64,000 nt of DNA from Glycocaulis abyssi (lineage in GTDB: Bacteria > Pseudomonadota > Alphaproteobacteria > Caulobacterales > Maricaulaceae): positions 744,001 through 808,000 of the forward strand of contig NZ_CP163421.1 in assembly GCF_041429775.1 (NCBI RefSeq). The letters run 5' to 3'. Shown piece by piece: positions 47,623 to 57,122 of the stretch; position 1 is the stretch's first letter; each line of letters starts with the position of its first letter. The position numbers and the translations under genes are program-made. The notes beneath the pieces were generated by a model. That model ran no database searches. It was not told the DNA's origin and was given only the letters and a program-made list of their open reading frames with translations.

Positions 47623-50517
47623 ATGAGCATTTGTCCAATCTCCCGCGGTCTCGTGCTCCCGGCGCTTCTGGCCTTGCTTTTCCTGACGGGGCCGGTGGCG
47701 GCCCAGCATCCGGTCCGCGGGGTATGCGATGGCCCTGCCGGCGTGTGTGCCGGGTCTCCGCCGGTTTCCGCCTTTCCCCTGATCGTTTCTGGCGAGCCGA
47801 CTGTTGTGCGTACCGATCCCGGCGATTATCCGGGCCTGCTGCGCGCCGCGCAGGATCTGCGCGATGATCTTGACCGCGTGTCGCGCGGGGAAATCCCTGT
47901 AGAAATCACCAATCTGCGGCGTGTGGACGGCCGCGGCATGGCCGTTATCGCCGGGGTTCTGGGGCGCAATCACGATATTGACCGGCTGGTCGAAGAGGGC
48001 CGGCTGGATGTATCCGGTGTGGCCGGCGAGTGGGAGGCTTATGTCCAGCAGGTGGTCGATAACCCCGCCCCCGGCATAGACCGCGCGCTGGTGATTGCCG
48101 GCTCCGATATGCGCGGGGCCATATTCGGCATTTATGACCTCTCAGAGCGCATGGGCGTCTCGCCCTGGTACTGGTGGGCTGATGTGCCAATCGAGCGCCG
48201 CAGCGATCTCTACGTCACCGAAGGACGCCGGGCAGAGCGCCCGCACGTGCGCTACCGGGGCATCTTCCTCAATAACGAGAACCCGGCCCTGCTCGGCTGG
48301 GTCAACGAGACCTATGGCGGCTTCAATCACCGCTTCTATGGCGATGTGTTCGAGCTGATCCTGCGCTTGCGCGGCAATTATCTCTGGTCGGCCATGTGGG
48401 GGAAAGCCTTCTACGATGAAGATGCGCTCAATCCCATCACGGCAGAGGCGATGGGCGTCGTCGTCGGCACCACCCATCACGAACCCATGCTGCGCGCCCA
48501 TATCGAGTGGGAGCGCTATGGCACCGGCGAGTGGAATTACCGCACCAATGCGGACAATCTCCAGCGCTTCTGGCGTGAGGGGATCACCCGGCTTGCGCGC
48601 CATCAGACGCCGGTCGTGCTCGGCATGCGCGGCGATGGCGATGAAGCCATGAGCGACGAGACCGAGGTGGAGCTGATGGAGCGTATTGTCGCTGACCAGC
48701 GCGCCATCATCGAGGAGGTGACGGGCCGCCCCGCCAGCGAGACACCGCAGATGTGGGCGCTCTACAAGGAGGTGCTCGATTATTACGACGAGGGCATGCA
48801 GATGCCCGACGACGTGATGATCCTGTTTGCCAATGACAATTGGGGCAATATCCGCCGCGTGCCGCAACCGGGCGAGGAACGCGCGGGCGGGTTCGGCATG
48901 TACTATCATTTCGACTATGTGGGCGGTCCGCGTAACTACAAATGGATCAACACCACCCAGATCGCGCGCACCTGGGAGCAGATGAATATTGCGTGGGAGT
49001 TCGGCGCCGATCAGCTCTGGCTGGTCAATGTCGGTGATCTGAAGCCCATGGAACTGCCGATCAGCCACTTCCTGACCCACGCATGGAATCCCGAGGCTAT
49101 GACCCAGGACGTGATGGAAGGCTTCACGCGCGGCTGGGCCGCCCAGCAGTTTGGCGAGGATCATGCCGACGATATCGCCGCGCTGCTGACGGGCTACACG
49201 AACTACAATTCACGCCGCAAGCCGGAGATGGTCGGGCCGGATACGTACAGCCTTGTCAATTTCGATGAGGCCGAGCGCATCCTCGCCGAATGGGACGCTC
49301 TGGCAGAGCTGGCCGATGCCGTGCGGGAGCGCCTCGATCCTGAATATCACGACGCTTTCGTCCAGCTGGTCTGGTATCCGGTGATCGCGGCGGGCAATCT
49401 GAACCGGCTGCATATCGAGACCGCGCGCAACCGGCTCTATGCCGCGCAAGGGCGCGTGGCGGCCAATGCCAGCGCGGATGCGGTGCGCGAAGCGTTTGAG
49501 CGCAGCCATGAACTCGACCGCATCTACGAAGAGGACGTGGCCGATGGCCGTTGGGTCCACATGATGGCGCAGACCCGCATCTCCTATACCTACTGGCAGC
49601 AGCCTGAAGAAGATATCCTGCCGGATCTGGAAAGCGTGACACCGGCGCGCGGCGCGGTGCTGGGTATTGCCGTGGAGGGCGATGAACGGGCCTGGCCGGG
49701 TGCAGACGGCACGCCAGCTCTGCCCGTCTTCTACCGCTATGGCCGTCAGACCCGCCATATCGATCTGTTCGACAGAGGTATAAGCCCGGCCCGCTATACG
49801 CTCGCTGCCGGCGCGCCCTGGGTGCGCCTGTCGCAGACGCAGGGACGCGGCGATGGCCGGGTCGCGGTCTCCATCGACTGGGATTCGGCGCCCGAAGATG
49901 AGGCCAGCGCGGTCATCTCCGTCACGGGTCCTGACCGGAACGTTATCGAGATCGAGGTGAGGGCGGTGAACCCCGCTATCATGCCTGCTGAAGGCGCGTT
50001 CGTGGAAGCCGATGGCTTCGTCGCCATGGAGGCGGCGCATTTCGCCCGTGCGATTGATGGCGAGAGCGTGGAGTGGCGCACCGTGCCAAATCTCGGCCGG
50101 ACGCTCTCATCGGTGACGCTCTTCCCGCCGACCGCAGAGGCCGTCACGCCCGGCGGCGAGTCCCCGCGGCTGGAATACGATATCCACCTGCTTGAAGCCG
50201 GTGAGGTGGAGGTGCAGGTCACGCTATCCCCGACGCTCGATTTCAGAGGGCTGGGCGGTTTGCGCTATGCCGTCTCCATCGGGGACGAAGTCCCGCAGAT
50301 CATCAACATGCATCTCGATGACAGTGACGCCACATGGGAACGCAATGTCGGCAATAATTCGGTCGTCCATACCAGCCGCCACACCGTGGAGGCAGGCCCG
50401 CAAGTCTTGCGCATCTGGATGGTTGATACCGGCCCCGTCTTCCAGCGCATCGTGATCGCGCGTGGGCAGCTGCCACAGACCTATCTCGGCCCGCCGGAGA
50501 GCTGGCGGGGACGGTAG
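47623..50517 (+). CDS. GH115 xylan alpha-1,2-glucuronidase, exported
   Basis: It removes (4-O-methyl)glucuronic acid side groups from glucuronoxylan. 964 residues with a signal peptide ending PVAAQ (about 28). The GH115 core is recognisable from RGIFLNNENPALLGWVNETYGGFNHRFY, LRLRGNYLWSAMWGKAFYDEDALN, GTTHHEPMLRAHIEW, GMRGDGDEAMSD and FANDNWGNIRRVP. A C-terminal beta-rich extension (about 780-960) is usual for the family. It is cotranscribed with GH3, and the hairpin at 50560 follows. Released glucuronate could enter via kdgK and eda. Confidence 0.92.
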   Translation: MSICPISRGLVLPALLALLFLTGPVAAQHPVRGVCDGPAGVCAGSPPVSAFPLIVSGEPTVVRTDPGDYPGLLRAAQDLRDDLDRVSRGEIPVEITNLRRVDGRGMAVIAGVLGRNHDIDRLVEEGRLDVSGVAGEWEAYVQQVVDNPAPGIDRALVIAGSDMRGAIFGIYDLSERMGVSPWYWWADVPIERRSDLYVTEGRRAERPHVRYRGIFLNNENPALLGWVNETYGGFNHRFYGDVFELILRLRGNYLWSAMWGKAFYDEDALNPITAEAMGVVVGTTHHEPMLRAHIEWERYGTGEWNYRTNADNLQRFWREGITRLARHQTPVVLGMRGDGDEAMSDETEVELMERIVADQRAIIEEVTGRPASETPQMWALYKEVLDYYDEGMQMPDDVMILFANDNWGNIRRVPQPGEERAGGFGMYYHFDYVGGPRNYKWINTTQIARTWEQMNIAWEFGADQLWLVNVGDLKPMELPISHFLTHAWNPEAMTQDVMEGFTRGWAAQQFGEDHADDIAALLTGYTNYNSRRKPEMVGPDTYSLVNFDEAERILAEWDALAELADAVRERLDPEYHDAFVQLVWYPVIAAGNLNRLHIETARNRLYAAQGRVAANASADAVREAFERSHELDRIYEEDVADGRWVHMMAQTRISYTYWQQPEEDILPDLESVTPARGAVLGIAVEGDERAWPGADGTPALPVFYRYGRQTRHIDLFDRGISPARYTLAAGAPWVRLSQTQGRGDGRVAVSIDWDSAPEDEASAVISVTGPDRNVIEIEVRAVNPAIMPAEGAFVEADGFVAMEAAHFARAIDGESVEWRTVPNLGRTLSSVTLFPPTAEAVTPGGESPRLEYDIHLLEAGEVEVQVTLSPTLDFRGLGGLRYAVSIGDEVPQIINMHLDDSDATWERNVGNNSVVHTSRHTVEAGPQVLRIWMVDTGPVFQRIVIARGQLPQTYLGPPESWRGR

Positions 50518-50559
50518 GGGGTGGGTTCGGGTGCTCACAGTTCCGCCTCCCCTCGTTTT

Positions 50560-50575
50560 CCCGGCGAAAGCCGGG
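50560..50575. terminator. CCCGGC-GAAA-GCCGGG hairpin between convergent genes
   Basis: A 6-bp GC stem with a GAAA tetraloop, preceded by TTTT and followed after ACCCAG by AAAAAA. On either strand this gives a hairpin with a nearby T run, a plausible bidirectional terminator between GH115 and the converging GH43 gene. The form TTCCCGGCGAAAGCCGGGA resembles an intergenic palindrome common in alphaproteobacteria. The rest of the 189-bp gap shows nothing else. Confidence 0.6.
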
Positions 50576-50706
50576 ACCCAGAAAAAACTAGGCACCTGCT
50601 TGCGCCGGTGAAACGCAAATATTTGTTATCTATATAGTTATGGGCCCGGCTCGGGGGCTGCCCCCCCGGAAGCACGCAGCGCTGTCCGGGGTTTCAGCGC
50701 CTGTTC

Positions 50707-52500
50707 CTATTCGCCTGAATACGCGTACGGCCCCATGGTCACGCCGACAAACCCGCCTGCAATCCGGGTGGAGAGCAGCGTGCCGTCCGCGTCTTCCAGC
50801 AAAGGCTGCCACCGGCCTTCCTCAAGCGCGTAGTGGAAGTCGTATTCGCCTGCCCGGGCGGTGATGCGCAGGTCGATCGGTGCGCCCGCCTCGCCTTCAA
50901 AGGGGACGCTGGCAAGGATTTCGCCATGCACGTCCTGCTCCGGCCCGGCGCGGCGCTCCACCCGGATCACATCGCCGTCTCCATCGCGGGCAAGCCCGAT
51001 GAAGTACCAGTACTCATCGCTCTGCAGGGCCACGAGCCCGGCCCGGTCGCCCGCCGCCTGCGGCTCAAAGCGCATGCGCATGGAAGCGCTGGCATACATG
51101 TGCTGCTGGCGGCGTCCGAGATAGGACGGGTTGGCGTTCTCGCCCAGCGCCACATTGCGCGCGGTCAGCACCAGGCTGCCCGGCTCGCTGTCGAGATCAT
51201 GCCAGCTTTCCTGCGGCAGGCGCAGCATCATCCAGTGCGGGGGCAGGGGGCCTGAAAAGTCCTCATGCACCTCGAACGCGCCCGCCATGGGCGGATCGGC
51301 CGGTTCCTGCGGCGGCAGGTCCGGGCGGCGATAGGCATAAGGGATGAGATCGCCGTCCCCGGTCATGCGCGGCCAGCCCTCCTCCCAGCTTACCGGCATC
51401 AGGAAGGTCTCGCGGCCCGTATTGTAGAGATCATCGCCATAGGGCCGCACGGCGAGGAAGGTGCCCCACCATTCGCCCGACGGTGTGGTGACGAAGCTGG
51501 CATGGCCGGCAGAGGTGATGGGGAAGGGCCGGTCGCGCGGCAGATCGCGCTGGGTGAGGATGGGATTACCGTCCCACGCCTCGTAGGGCCCCATCGGATT
51601 CTCACTGCGCAGGACGACCTGTGAGTGGCCTTCTGCCGTGCCGCCCTCGGCGCAGATCAGATAGTACAGCCCGTCCACCTTGTAGATGTGCGGGCCTTCG
51701 ATCCAGATCGGCTGGGTAGAGAAATCCACCCCGCCATCGACCAGCACGATGCGCTCGCCGAATGTGGTGAGGGTTTCCAGATCAAACTGCTGGATCCATA
51801 CCGCGCGGTGGCCGTCATATTCCGGCTCGCGGTCTGGCGGGCCATTGTTGAGGATGTAGGCGCGTCCGTCCTCGTCGACGAAGAGGGAGGGGTCGATCCC
51901 GCCCGCGAGATCAGGCAGCCAGACCGGAGCGGACCACGGCCCTGCCGGATCGGTTGCGCTGATGATGAAATTATCGCCGCAATCCACACACGTGTTGAGC
52001 ATGTAAAATGTGCCGTCATGGTAGGCCATGGCTGGCGCGAAAATGCCGCGCGAGAGCCCCAGATTGCCGAAATCCACCATGTCGGTGCGGTCCAGCGCAT
52101 TGCCGATCTGCGTCCAGTTCACCAGATCGCGGCTGTGAAACACCGGAAGGCCGGGAAAATAGGCGAAGGTGGAGGTGGTCAGGTAATAATCCTCGCCCAC
52201 CTGCAGGATGTTGGGATCCGGATAGAAGCCGCCCAGAACCGGGTTCTGGAACTCGCCCTCGCCTGCCGGGAAGGCCTCGTGGGCTGGATCGCCGCCCTCA
52301 TAATGGAACCAGTCGAGCCGGGCCAGCAGCGGGCCGTCCTCACCGGCTTGCGGTGCTTCGGCTTCGCTATCGGAATTGCCAGCGTGCGGGGGTGCAGGCG
52401 GCGCTGCGTTGTCACCTGCTTCCGGCGCTTCACAGGCTGCCAGCATAAGCGCCAGCGCGCTGGCTCCGGTCAGGAGCGCGGAGTTGCTTTTCCGGGTCAT
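50707..52500 (-). CDS. GH43 beta-xylosidase/arabinofuranosidase lipoprotein
   Basis: 597 residues with a lipoprotein signal (LAAC, Cys23), then a Pro/Ala/Glu-rich linker (about 24-58) that would tether the enzyme to a membrane. The five-bladed GH43 domain has the base Asp95 in GGFYPDPNILQ, a second Asp in GGIDPSLFVDEDG, and the acid Glu in WIEGPHIYKVDGLYYL. A C-terminal beta-sandwich (about 400-597) resembles the accessory domain of GH43 xylosidases. It acts on xylo- or arabinoxylo-oligosaccharides. Its own LacI box is upstream; the halogenase genes precede it on the same strand. Confidence 0.88.
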   Translation of the reverse strand: MTRKSNSALLTGASALALMLAACEAPEAGDNAAPPAPPHAGNSDSEAEAPQAGEDGPLLARLDWFHYEGGDPAHEAFPAGEGEFQNPVLGGFYPDPNILQVGEDYYLTTSTFAYFPGLPVFHSRDLVNWTQIGNALDRTDMVDFGNLGLSRGIFAPAMAYHDGTFYMLNTCVDCGDNFIISATDPAGPWSAPVWLPDLAGGIDPSLFVDEDGRAYILNNGPPDREPEYDGHRAVWIQQFDLETLTTFGERIVLVDGGVDFSTQPIWIEGPHIYKVDGLYYLICAEGGTAEGHSQVVLRSENPMGPYEAWDGNPILTQRDLPRDRPFPITSAGHASFVTTPSGEWWGTFLAVRPYGDDLYNTGRETFLMPVSWEEGWPRMTGDGDLIPYAYRRPDLPPQEPADPPMAGAFEVHEDFSGPLPPHWMMLRLPQESWHDLDSEPGSLVLTARNVALGENANPSYLGRRQQHMYASASMRMRFEPQAAGDRAGLVALQSDEYWYFIGLARDGDGDVIRVERRAGPEQDVHGEILASVPFEGEAGAPIDLRITARAGEYDFHYALEEGRWQPLLEDADGTLLSTRIAGGFVGVTMGPYAYSGE

Positions 52501-52546
52501 GGTGTTCCTCCCTCAGATCGGTTGCGGGGCGTTTCGCCTCCATAAT

Positions 52547-52585
52547 TGTTAGCGCTATCATTTCAGGTGAAATCACACCGCGCAA
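52547..52585 (-). promoter_or_regulatory. GH43 promoter with LacI/XylR operator
   Basis: On the minus strand TTGCGC (52585-52580) is followed after 18 bp by ATGATA. The operator reads TGATAGCGCTAACA (52560-52547) and overlaps that -10. It lies 47 bp upstream of the GH43 start. The 101-bp gap separates GH43 from the halogenase operon, giving it its own promoter. Confidence 0.7.
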
Positions 52586-52601
52586 GGAAAACCGGGATAC
52601 C

Positions 52602-54116
52602 TCACGCCGCTTTCGCGGCGCAGTTCATGGCGATGAAGTCAGCATGGCCCGGCATCTGGTCTGCACAATTGCCGATCACCGAATGCAACTCGTTCATGCG
52701 CGCGCGCAGCGTGGCCTCGTCCATGGCCTCGACCACCGGGTCATAGCTGCGCGGCACCAGGCCCTGACCGATCATTACGGCGAACCAGCTGGTATCGTTG
52801 AACAGCTCGTCATTATCGCGGAAGATCCGCCCGTGGCTCTCGAAGATGCGGTATTTCTCTTTCAGGGTTTCCGGCACGTCCATGGAGCGGCAGTATTCCC
52901 AGAGCGGCGTGTTGTCGCGCTCGGTGAGGTGATAGTGCAGGATGATGAAGTCACGCACCTGCGCGAACTCGCGCGCGATCATGAAGTTGTAGCGCTCGAT
53001 ATCGGCCGGCTCGAAATCGCGGCTGGGGAAGAGGGTAAGCAGGCGCGCAATCCCGCTCTGTATGAGGTGGATAGAGGTGGATTCCAGTGGTTCGAGGAAG
53101 CCTGAAGCCAGCCCCAGTGCCACCACATTCTTCACCCACGCCTTTTTGCGTCTGCCGGTCACGAAGCGCAGCGGGCGCGGATCGGCCAGCGCCTCGCCGT
53201 CGAGATTCGCCATCAGCTTGGCCGCAGCCTCATCGTCGGAAATGAACTGGCTGGAATAGACATATCCATTGCCGATGCGATGCTGGAGCGGGATACGCCA
53301 CTGCCAGCCTGCCTCGCGCGCAGTGGAGCGCGTGTAGGGCGTAAACTCGCCATCCCCGTGCGCGCACGGCACCGCCACGGCGCGGTCGCAGGGCAGCCAG
53401 TGGGTCCAGTCCTCATAACCGGCCTTTAGGGTCTGCTCGATCAGTAGGCCCCGAAAACCGGAACAGTCGATGAAGAGCTCGCCTTCGATCTTCTGTCCGC
53501 TTTCCAGCTCCACGCTCTCGATGAAGCCGTCCTCACTACGCTGGTGAACCTTTGTGATCTTGCCTTCCTGGCGCTTCACCCCGCGCGCCTGCGAATAGCG
53601 GCGCAGGAAACGCGCATAGAGCGAGGCGTCGAAATGGAAGGCATAGGCGATGCGCGAAAGGGGCGAATTGCCTGCATTCACCGGCCGCATGAAGCGGTTC
53701 TGGCTCGCCGCGACCGAGGTCAGCGAATAATCGGTCACAAGGCGCGGATCGCCGCCATGCATCATGCGCAGCCAGTAGGCATGGAAGGACACGCCGTCCA
53801 TATCCACGCCGAACGGTCCGAACGGGTGGAAATAGGTGTGGTTCTTCTTGCCCCAGTCGACGAACTCGATACCCAGCTTGAATGAGCCTTGCGTCTCGCG
53901 GACGAAATCGTCCTCATCCAGCCCCAGCATGCGGTTATAGATATTGATCTGCGGGATGGTGGCCTCGCCGACACCGACAATGCCGATCTCTTCAGATTCA
54001 ACGAGCGTGATGTCGGCATAGCGGGGGCCAAGGATTTTCGCGAAGGCGGCTGCCGTCATCCAGCCGGCCGTGCCGCCGCCCACGATTACGATTTTGCGTA
54101 TCCGGTTCCCGTCCAT
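52602..54116 (-). CDS. Flavin-dependent tryptophan halogenase family protein (paralogue 1)
   Basis: 504 residues from ATG 54116. FAD motif [10 protein letters not shown] (11-20), [10 protein letters not shown] (48-57), the catalytic Lys80 in [12 protein letters not shown], the halogenase WxWxIP motif ([13 protein letters not shown]) and Glu345 in [11 protein letters not shown] are all present, so halogenation (or hypohalous-acid chemistry) is chemically possible. A flavin reductase partner is not in the window. Homologues next to TonB receptors are common in Caulobacterales, sphingomonads and Xanthomonas. Some have been shown to brominate indoles, but the natural substrate is unknown. Last of four tandem genes. 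Confidence 0.85.
   Translation of the reverse strand: MDGNRIRKIVIVGGGTAGWMTAAAFAKILGPRYADITLVESEEIGIVGVGEATIPQINIYNRMLGLDEDDFVRETQGSFKLGIEFVDWGKKNHTYFHPFGPFGVDMDGVSFHAYWLRMMHGGDPRLVTDYSLTSVAASQNRFMRPVNAGNSPLSRIAYAFHFDASLYARFLRRYSQARGVKRQEGKITKVHQRSEDGFIESVELESGQKIEGELFIDCSGFRGLLIEQTLKAGYEDWTHWLPCDRAVAVPCAHGDGEFTPYTRSTAREAGWQWRIPLQHRIGNGYVYSSQFISDDEAAAKLMANLDGEALADPRPLRFVTGRRKKAWVKNVVALGLASGFLEPLESTSIHLIQSGIARLLTLFPSRDFEPADIERYNFMIAREFAQVRDFIILHYHLTERDNTPLWEYCRSMDVPETLKEKYRIFESHGRIFRDNDELFNDTSWFAVMIGQGLVPRSYDPVVEAMDEATLRARMNELHSVIGNCADQMPGHADFIAMNCAAKAA
53034..53640 (-). repeat. Near-identical tract shared with the next halogenase gene (copy 1)
   Basis: About 600 bp of this gene match 54562-55168 with no insertion or deletion (constant offset 1528). 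About 200 residues differ at only six positions that I count, while both flanks diverge strongly. It is either a recent partial duplication or gene conversion. Confidence 0.8.
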
Positions 54117-54126
54117 CTCGTCCCCC

Positions 54127-55644
54127 TCAGGCGGCCTCTGGCGCGCGGCAATGCTGATTGATGAAGTCGGCGTGCAACGGCATGGAGCCAGCGGCATCGC
54201 GTACCATGGCGCGTATCTCGTCCAGCGCGCGGGCAATGTTGTCCACCGGCGCGGCATCGACCAGCGGGTCGTAGCCGTCCGGCATCACGTTCTGGCCCAG
54301 CAGGACCGCATACCAGCTGGCTTCGGCGAAGAGTTCATCCTCATAGCGGAAGAGGCGGCCCTTGCTACGGAACAGGGCGAGCTTGCGCGCCAGCGTCTCC
54401 GGCACGTCCATGTGGCGGCAGGCATCCCAGAGCGGTACGCCTTCGCGCTCATTGGCGTGATAATGCAGGATGATGAAGTCGCGGATGAACCCGATCTGCT
54501 GGTCGGTCAGCCGGTTATACTCATCAATCTCGACGTTCGAAAAACCGCTATCGGGAAATAGCGCCAGAAGCCGTGATATCCCGCTCTGGATGAGGTGGAT
54601 AGAGGTGGATTCTAGCGGTTCGAGGAAGCCTGAAGCCAGCCCCAGAGCGACAACGTTCTTCACCCACGCCTTTTTGCGTCTGCCGGTCACAAAGCGTAGC
54701 GGGCGCGGATCGGCCAGCGCCTCGCCATCGAGATTGGCCATCAGCTTGGCCGCAGCCTCGTCGTCGGAAATGAACTGGCTGGAATAGACATAGCCATTGC
54801 CGATCCGGTGCTGCAGCGGGATACGCCATTGCCAGCCTGCCTCGCGTGCTGTCGAACGCGTGTAGGGCGTAAACGCGCCATCCCCGTGCGCGCACGGCAC
54901 GGCGACGGCGCGGTCACAGGGCAGCCAGTGGGTCCAGTCCTCATATCCGGCCTTTAGCGTCTGCTCGATTAGCAGCCCTCTGAAGCCGGAGCAGTCGATG
55001 AAGAGCTCGCCTTCCACGCGCTGCCCGCTTTCCAGCTCCACGCTCTCGATGAAGCCGTCCTCACTACGCTGGTGAACCTTTGTGATCTTGCCTTCCTGGC
55101 GCTTCACCCCGCGTGCCTCGGAATAGCGGCGAAGGAAGCGGGCATAGAGCGAGGCGTCGAAATGATAGGCCCAGTGAAGCTGGGTCACCGGATTGCGGAA
55201 TTGCGGGGAGATGCCGCCAAACCGGTTCTGATAGGCTGCAACGGCACACAGATTGTACTCGGCGAAATCGGCTGCCCGGCCTAGCCTGCGCAGTTTCAGC
55301 CAGTACTGGTGGAACTTCACCGCATTCATGTCCGCGCCGAACGGGCCGAACGGATGGATGTAGCGATGGCCGGGCCGGGTCCAGTCCACGAACTCGATAC
55401 CCAGCTTGTAGCTGCCTTGTGTGGCTTTCAGGAATTCGCGCTCATCAATCCCCAGCACCTCGTTGAACTGGCGGATGGGCGGGATGGTGGCTTCGCCGAC
55501 GCCGACAATGCCGATCTCCTCGGACTCAACCAGCGTGATCTGCGTGACGCCATTGCCGATAAGGCGCGAAAGCGCAGCGGCTGCCATCCAGCCGGCCGTG
55601 CCGCCGCCCACGATCACCACTTGCCTTATGGGCGGCGCGCTCAT
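54127..55644 (-). CDS. Flavin-dependent tryptophan halogenase family protein (paralogue 2)
   Basis: 505 residues. [10 protein letters not shown] (11-20), [10 protein letters not shown] (48-57), catalytic Lys80 in [25 protein letters not shown] and [11 protein letters not shown] are intact. The central 200 residues (roughly 175-375) are almost identical to paralogue 1, but the first 170 and last 130 differ, as expected for different substrates or partners with a homogenised core. It overlaps paralogue 3 by 4 bp and is followed by paralogue 1 after 10 bp, so the genes are translated from one messenger. Confidence 0.85.
   Translation of the reverse strand: MSAPPIRQVVIVGGGTAGWMAAAALSRLIGNGVTQITLVESEEIGIVGVGEATIPPIRQFNEVLGIDEREFLKATQGSYKLGIEFVDWTRPGHRYIHPFGPFGADMNAVKFHQYWLKLRRLGRAADFAEYNLCAVAAYQNRFGGISPQFRNPVTQLHWAYHFDASLYARFLRRYSEARGVKRQEGKITKVHQRSEDGFIESVELESGQRVEGELFIDCSGFRGLLIEQTLKAGYEDWTHWLPCDRAVAVPCAHGDGAFTPYTRSTAREAGWQWRIPLQHRIGNGYVYSSQFISDDEAAAKLMANLDGEALADPRPLRFVTGRRKKAWVKNVVALGLASGFLEPLESTSIHLIQSGISRLLALFPDSGFSNVEIDEYNRLTDQQIGFIRDFIILHYHANEREGVPLWDACRHMDVPETLARKLALFRSKGRLFRYEDELFAEASWYAVLLGQNVMPDGYDPLVDAAPVDNIARALDEIRAMVRDAAGSMPLHADFINQHCRAPEAA
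54562..55168 (-). repeat. Near-identical tract shared with paralogue 1 (copy 2)
   Basis: Partner of the tract at 53034-53640; same orientation, same length, offset 1528 bp. Differences are scattered single bases, mostly synonymous. Confidence 0.8.
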
Positions 55645-57119
55645 GGCCGGCTCCCATGCAGCTGGGCCAGCATGTCGCCATGGGCTGGCAGGCGCTGGGC
55701 GGTGTTGGCTACGAGCTGGCGCACCTGCTCGCAGCGCTGTTTCAGCGCCGCTTCATTCAGACCGTTGGCCAGCGGATCATGGTCACGCGGCTCCACGCGT
55801 GCAGCGATGAAGGCCGCGGCCCACATCGCCTCGTTATAAAGTCCGTCCTCGCTGCGCGGAATGCGGCCTCTGGCGTCAAAGAGCGCCCTGTGGCGGGTGA
55901 GTTCCGCAGAAGGCTCAAGCGTGCGAGCGGCCTTCCAGGGCGTCTCTTCGCGCGTTTGTGCGGTGTAGAAGAGGGCGGTGAAATCGCGGGCCGAGCTGGT
56001 CTCGGCGGCGAAGACGCGGCAGTACTCGCGCGCTTCCACCACCCCGCCACCCTCATGCGGAACAAGTTTAAGGAAGCGCAAGGCCGCACTCGCCGCGAGA
56101 TGATGCTCGGCGCTTGCAAGGGGGTCTGGAATGCACGCCGCTGCGCCAATGGCGAGGCAGTTGGCGCTCCATGGTGTCCCCCGCCTGCCGGGATTGAAGG
56201 CGGATATGTTCGCATTGCCGCCCAGGCGTTTTACTGCGGCGTCATCATCCATTTCGCCGGAGGAAAAGATGATCTGGCTGGCGGTGGCTTTGTAGAGCGG
56301 CATGCTGCGCTGCCAGCCAGCGCCGATCGCTTCATTGCGGGTCAGGGGAGAAGGCGAGGCGCTGTCGTCGGCCAGGGCGCTGGCGATCTGGTCAAGCCCC
56401 GGCACCGCCCAGCTTTCCCATGCCACGCCTAGCACGCCGGATATCAGCGCCGCGCGCTCACCTGTGGCGTCGATGAAGAGGTCGGCGCTAATCTTGCGGC
56501 CATCGTCCAGTACGGCGGCGGTCAGCCTGCCATCTGCGCCGCGCTCTGCCGACACCACACAGCCCTCGACTGCTGTCGCACCAGCCTTCAAGGCTGCGTC
56601 CCGCAGGTGCCGGGCATAGCCGCCCGACTCCAGATGCAGGCCGAAATCCAGCGTGGAGAGGATCGAGGCAGGATCGGGCGAGGGCGGCGCAAACCGGCCA
56701 AGACGGGCTGCTGATCCAGCGAGCGAGAAGGCGGCGAGGTCCATATCGCGCACCCGGGTGCCGAGCCGCATCAATTGCTGATGAAAGCGCACCGGGCCGA
56801 CATCCGCGCCTGTATCTCCATAGGGCAGGATGGCCGTGCCGCCGGTCGTCCAGCCAGTATAGCTCTCACCCAGCTTGAAACTGCCGCGCGCAGCGCGCAG
56901 GGCCGCGATGTCATCGATACCCAGCGCATGATGGTGGTCCTGAATGCCGGGCAGGGTGGACAGCGCCAGCGTGTGACTGCCAAGGCTCTCATCCGCCCCA
57001 TCATGGGTCACACTGATCTGCGTGCCGAGGGGGAGAAGCGCGCGTGCGCTCGCCAGCGCAATCAGCCACCCGGCGACCCCGCCGCCGGCAATCAGGATAT
57101 GTCGGGGTGCGCCGCTCAT
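55641..57119 (-). CDS. Degenerate tryptophan-halogenase-like flavoprotein (paralogue 3)
   Basis: 492 residues with the halogenase fold pattern but altered key sites. The FAD motif [10 protein letters not shown] and Lys82 in [12 protein letters not shown] are kept. The GEATIP motif is replaced by LALSTLPGI. WxWxIP is replaced by [11 protein letters not shown]. The catalytic Glu region LESTSIHL is replaced by LASAEHHLA, so the Glu is Ala. It is unlikely to be a standard halogenase. It may be a regulatory or scaffolding partner, or have another flavin chemistry. It sits between two intact paralogues and is translationally coupled to paralogue 2, so it has been kept in the operon. Confidence 0.78.
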   Translation of the reverse strand: MSGAPRHILIAGGGVAGWLIALASARALLPLGTQISVTHDGADESLGSHTLALSTLPGIQDHHHALGIDDIAALRAARGSFKLGESYTGWTTGGTAILPYGDTGADVGPVRFHQQLMRLGTRVRDMDLAAFSLAGSAARLGRFAPPSPDPASILSTLDFGLHLESGGYARHLRDAALKAGATAVEGCVVSAERGADGRLTAAVLDDGRKISADLFIDATGERAALISGVLGVAWESWAVPGLDQIASALADDSASPSPLTRNEAIGAGWQRSMPLYKATASQIIFSSGEMDDDAAVKRLGGNANISAFNPGRRGTPWSANCLAIGAAACIPDPLASAEHHLAASAALRFLKLVPHEGGGVVEAREYCRVFAAETSSARDFTALFYTAQTREETPWKAARTLEPSAELTRHRALFDARGRIPRSEDGLYNEAMWAAAFIAARVEPRDHDPLANGLNEAALKQRCEQVRQLVANTAQRLPAHGDMLAQLHGSRP

Positions 57120-57122
57120 GGC

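Noticed and set aside
45341-47638. 765-residue minus-strand open frame across the GH3 gene
   Set aside because: It is a mirror of the GH3 coding strand with no recognisable domain or ribosome site.
50518-50706. Small RNA or tRNA between GH115 and GH43
   Set aside because: Only the short GAAA hairpin is visible; no cloverleaf or promoter pair was found.
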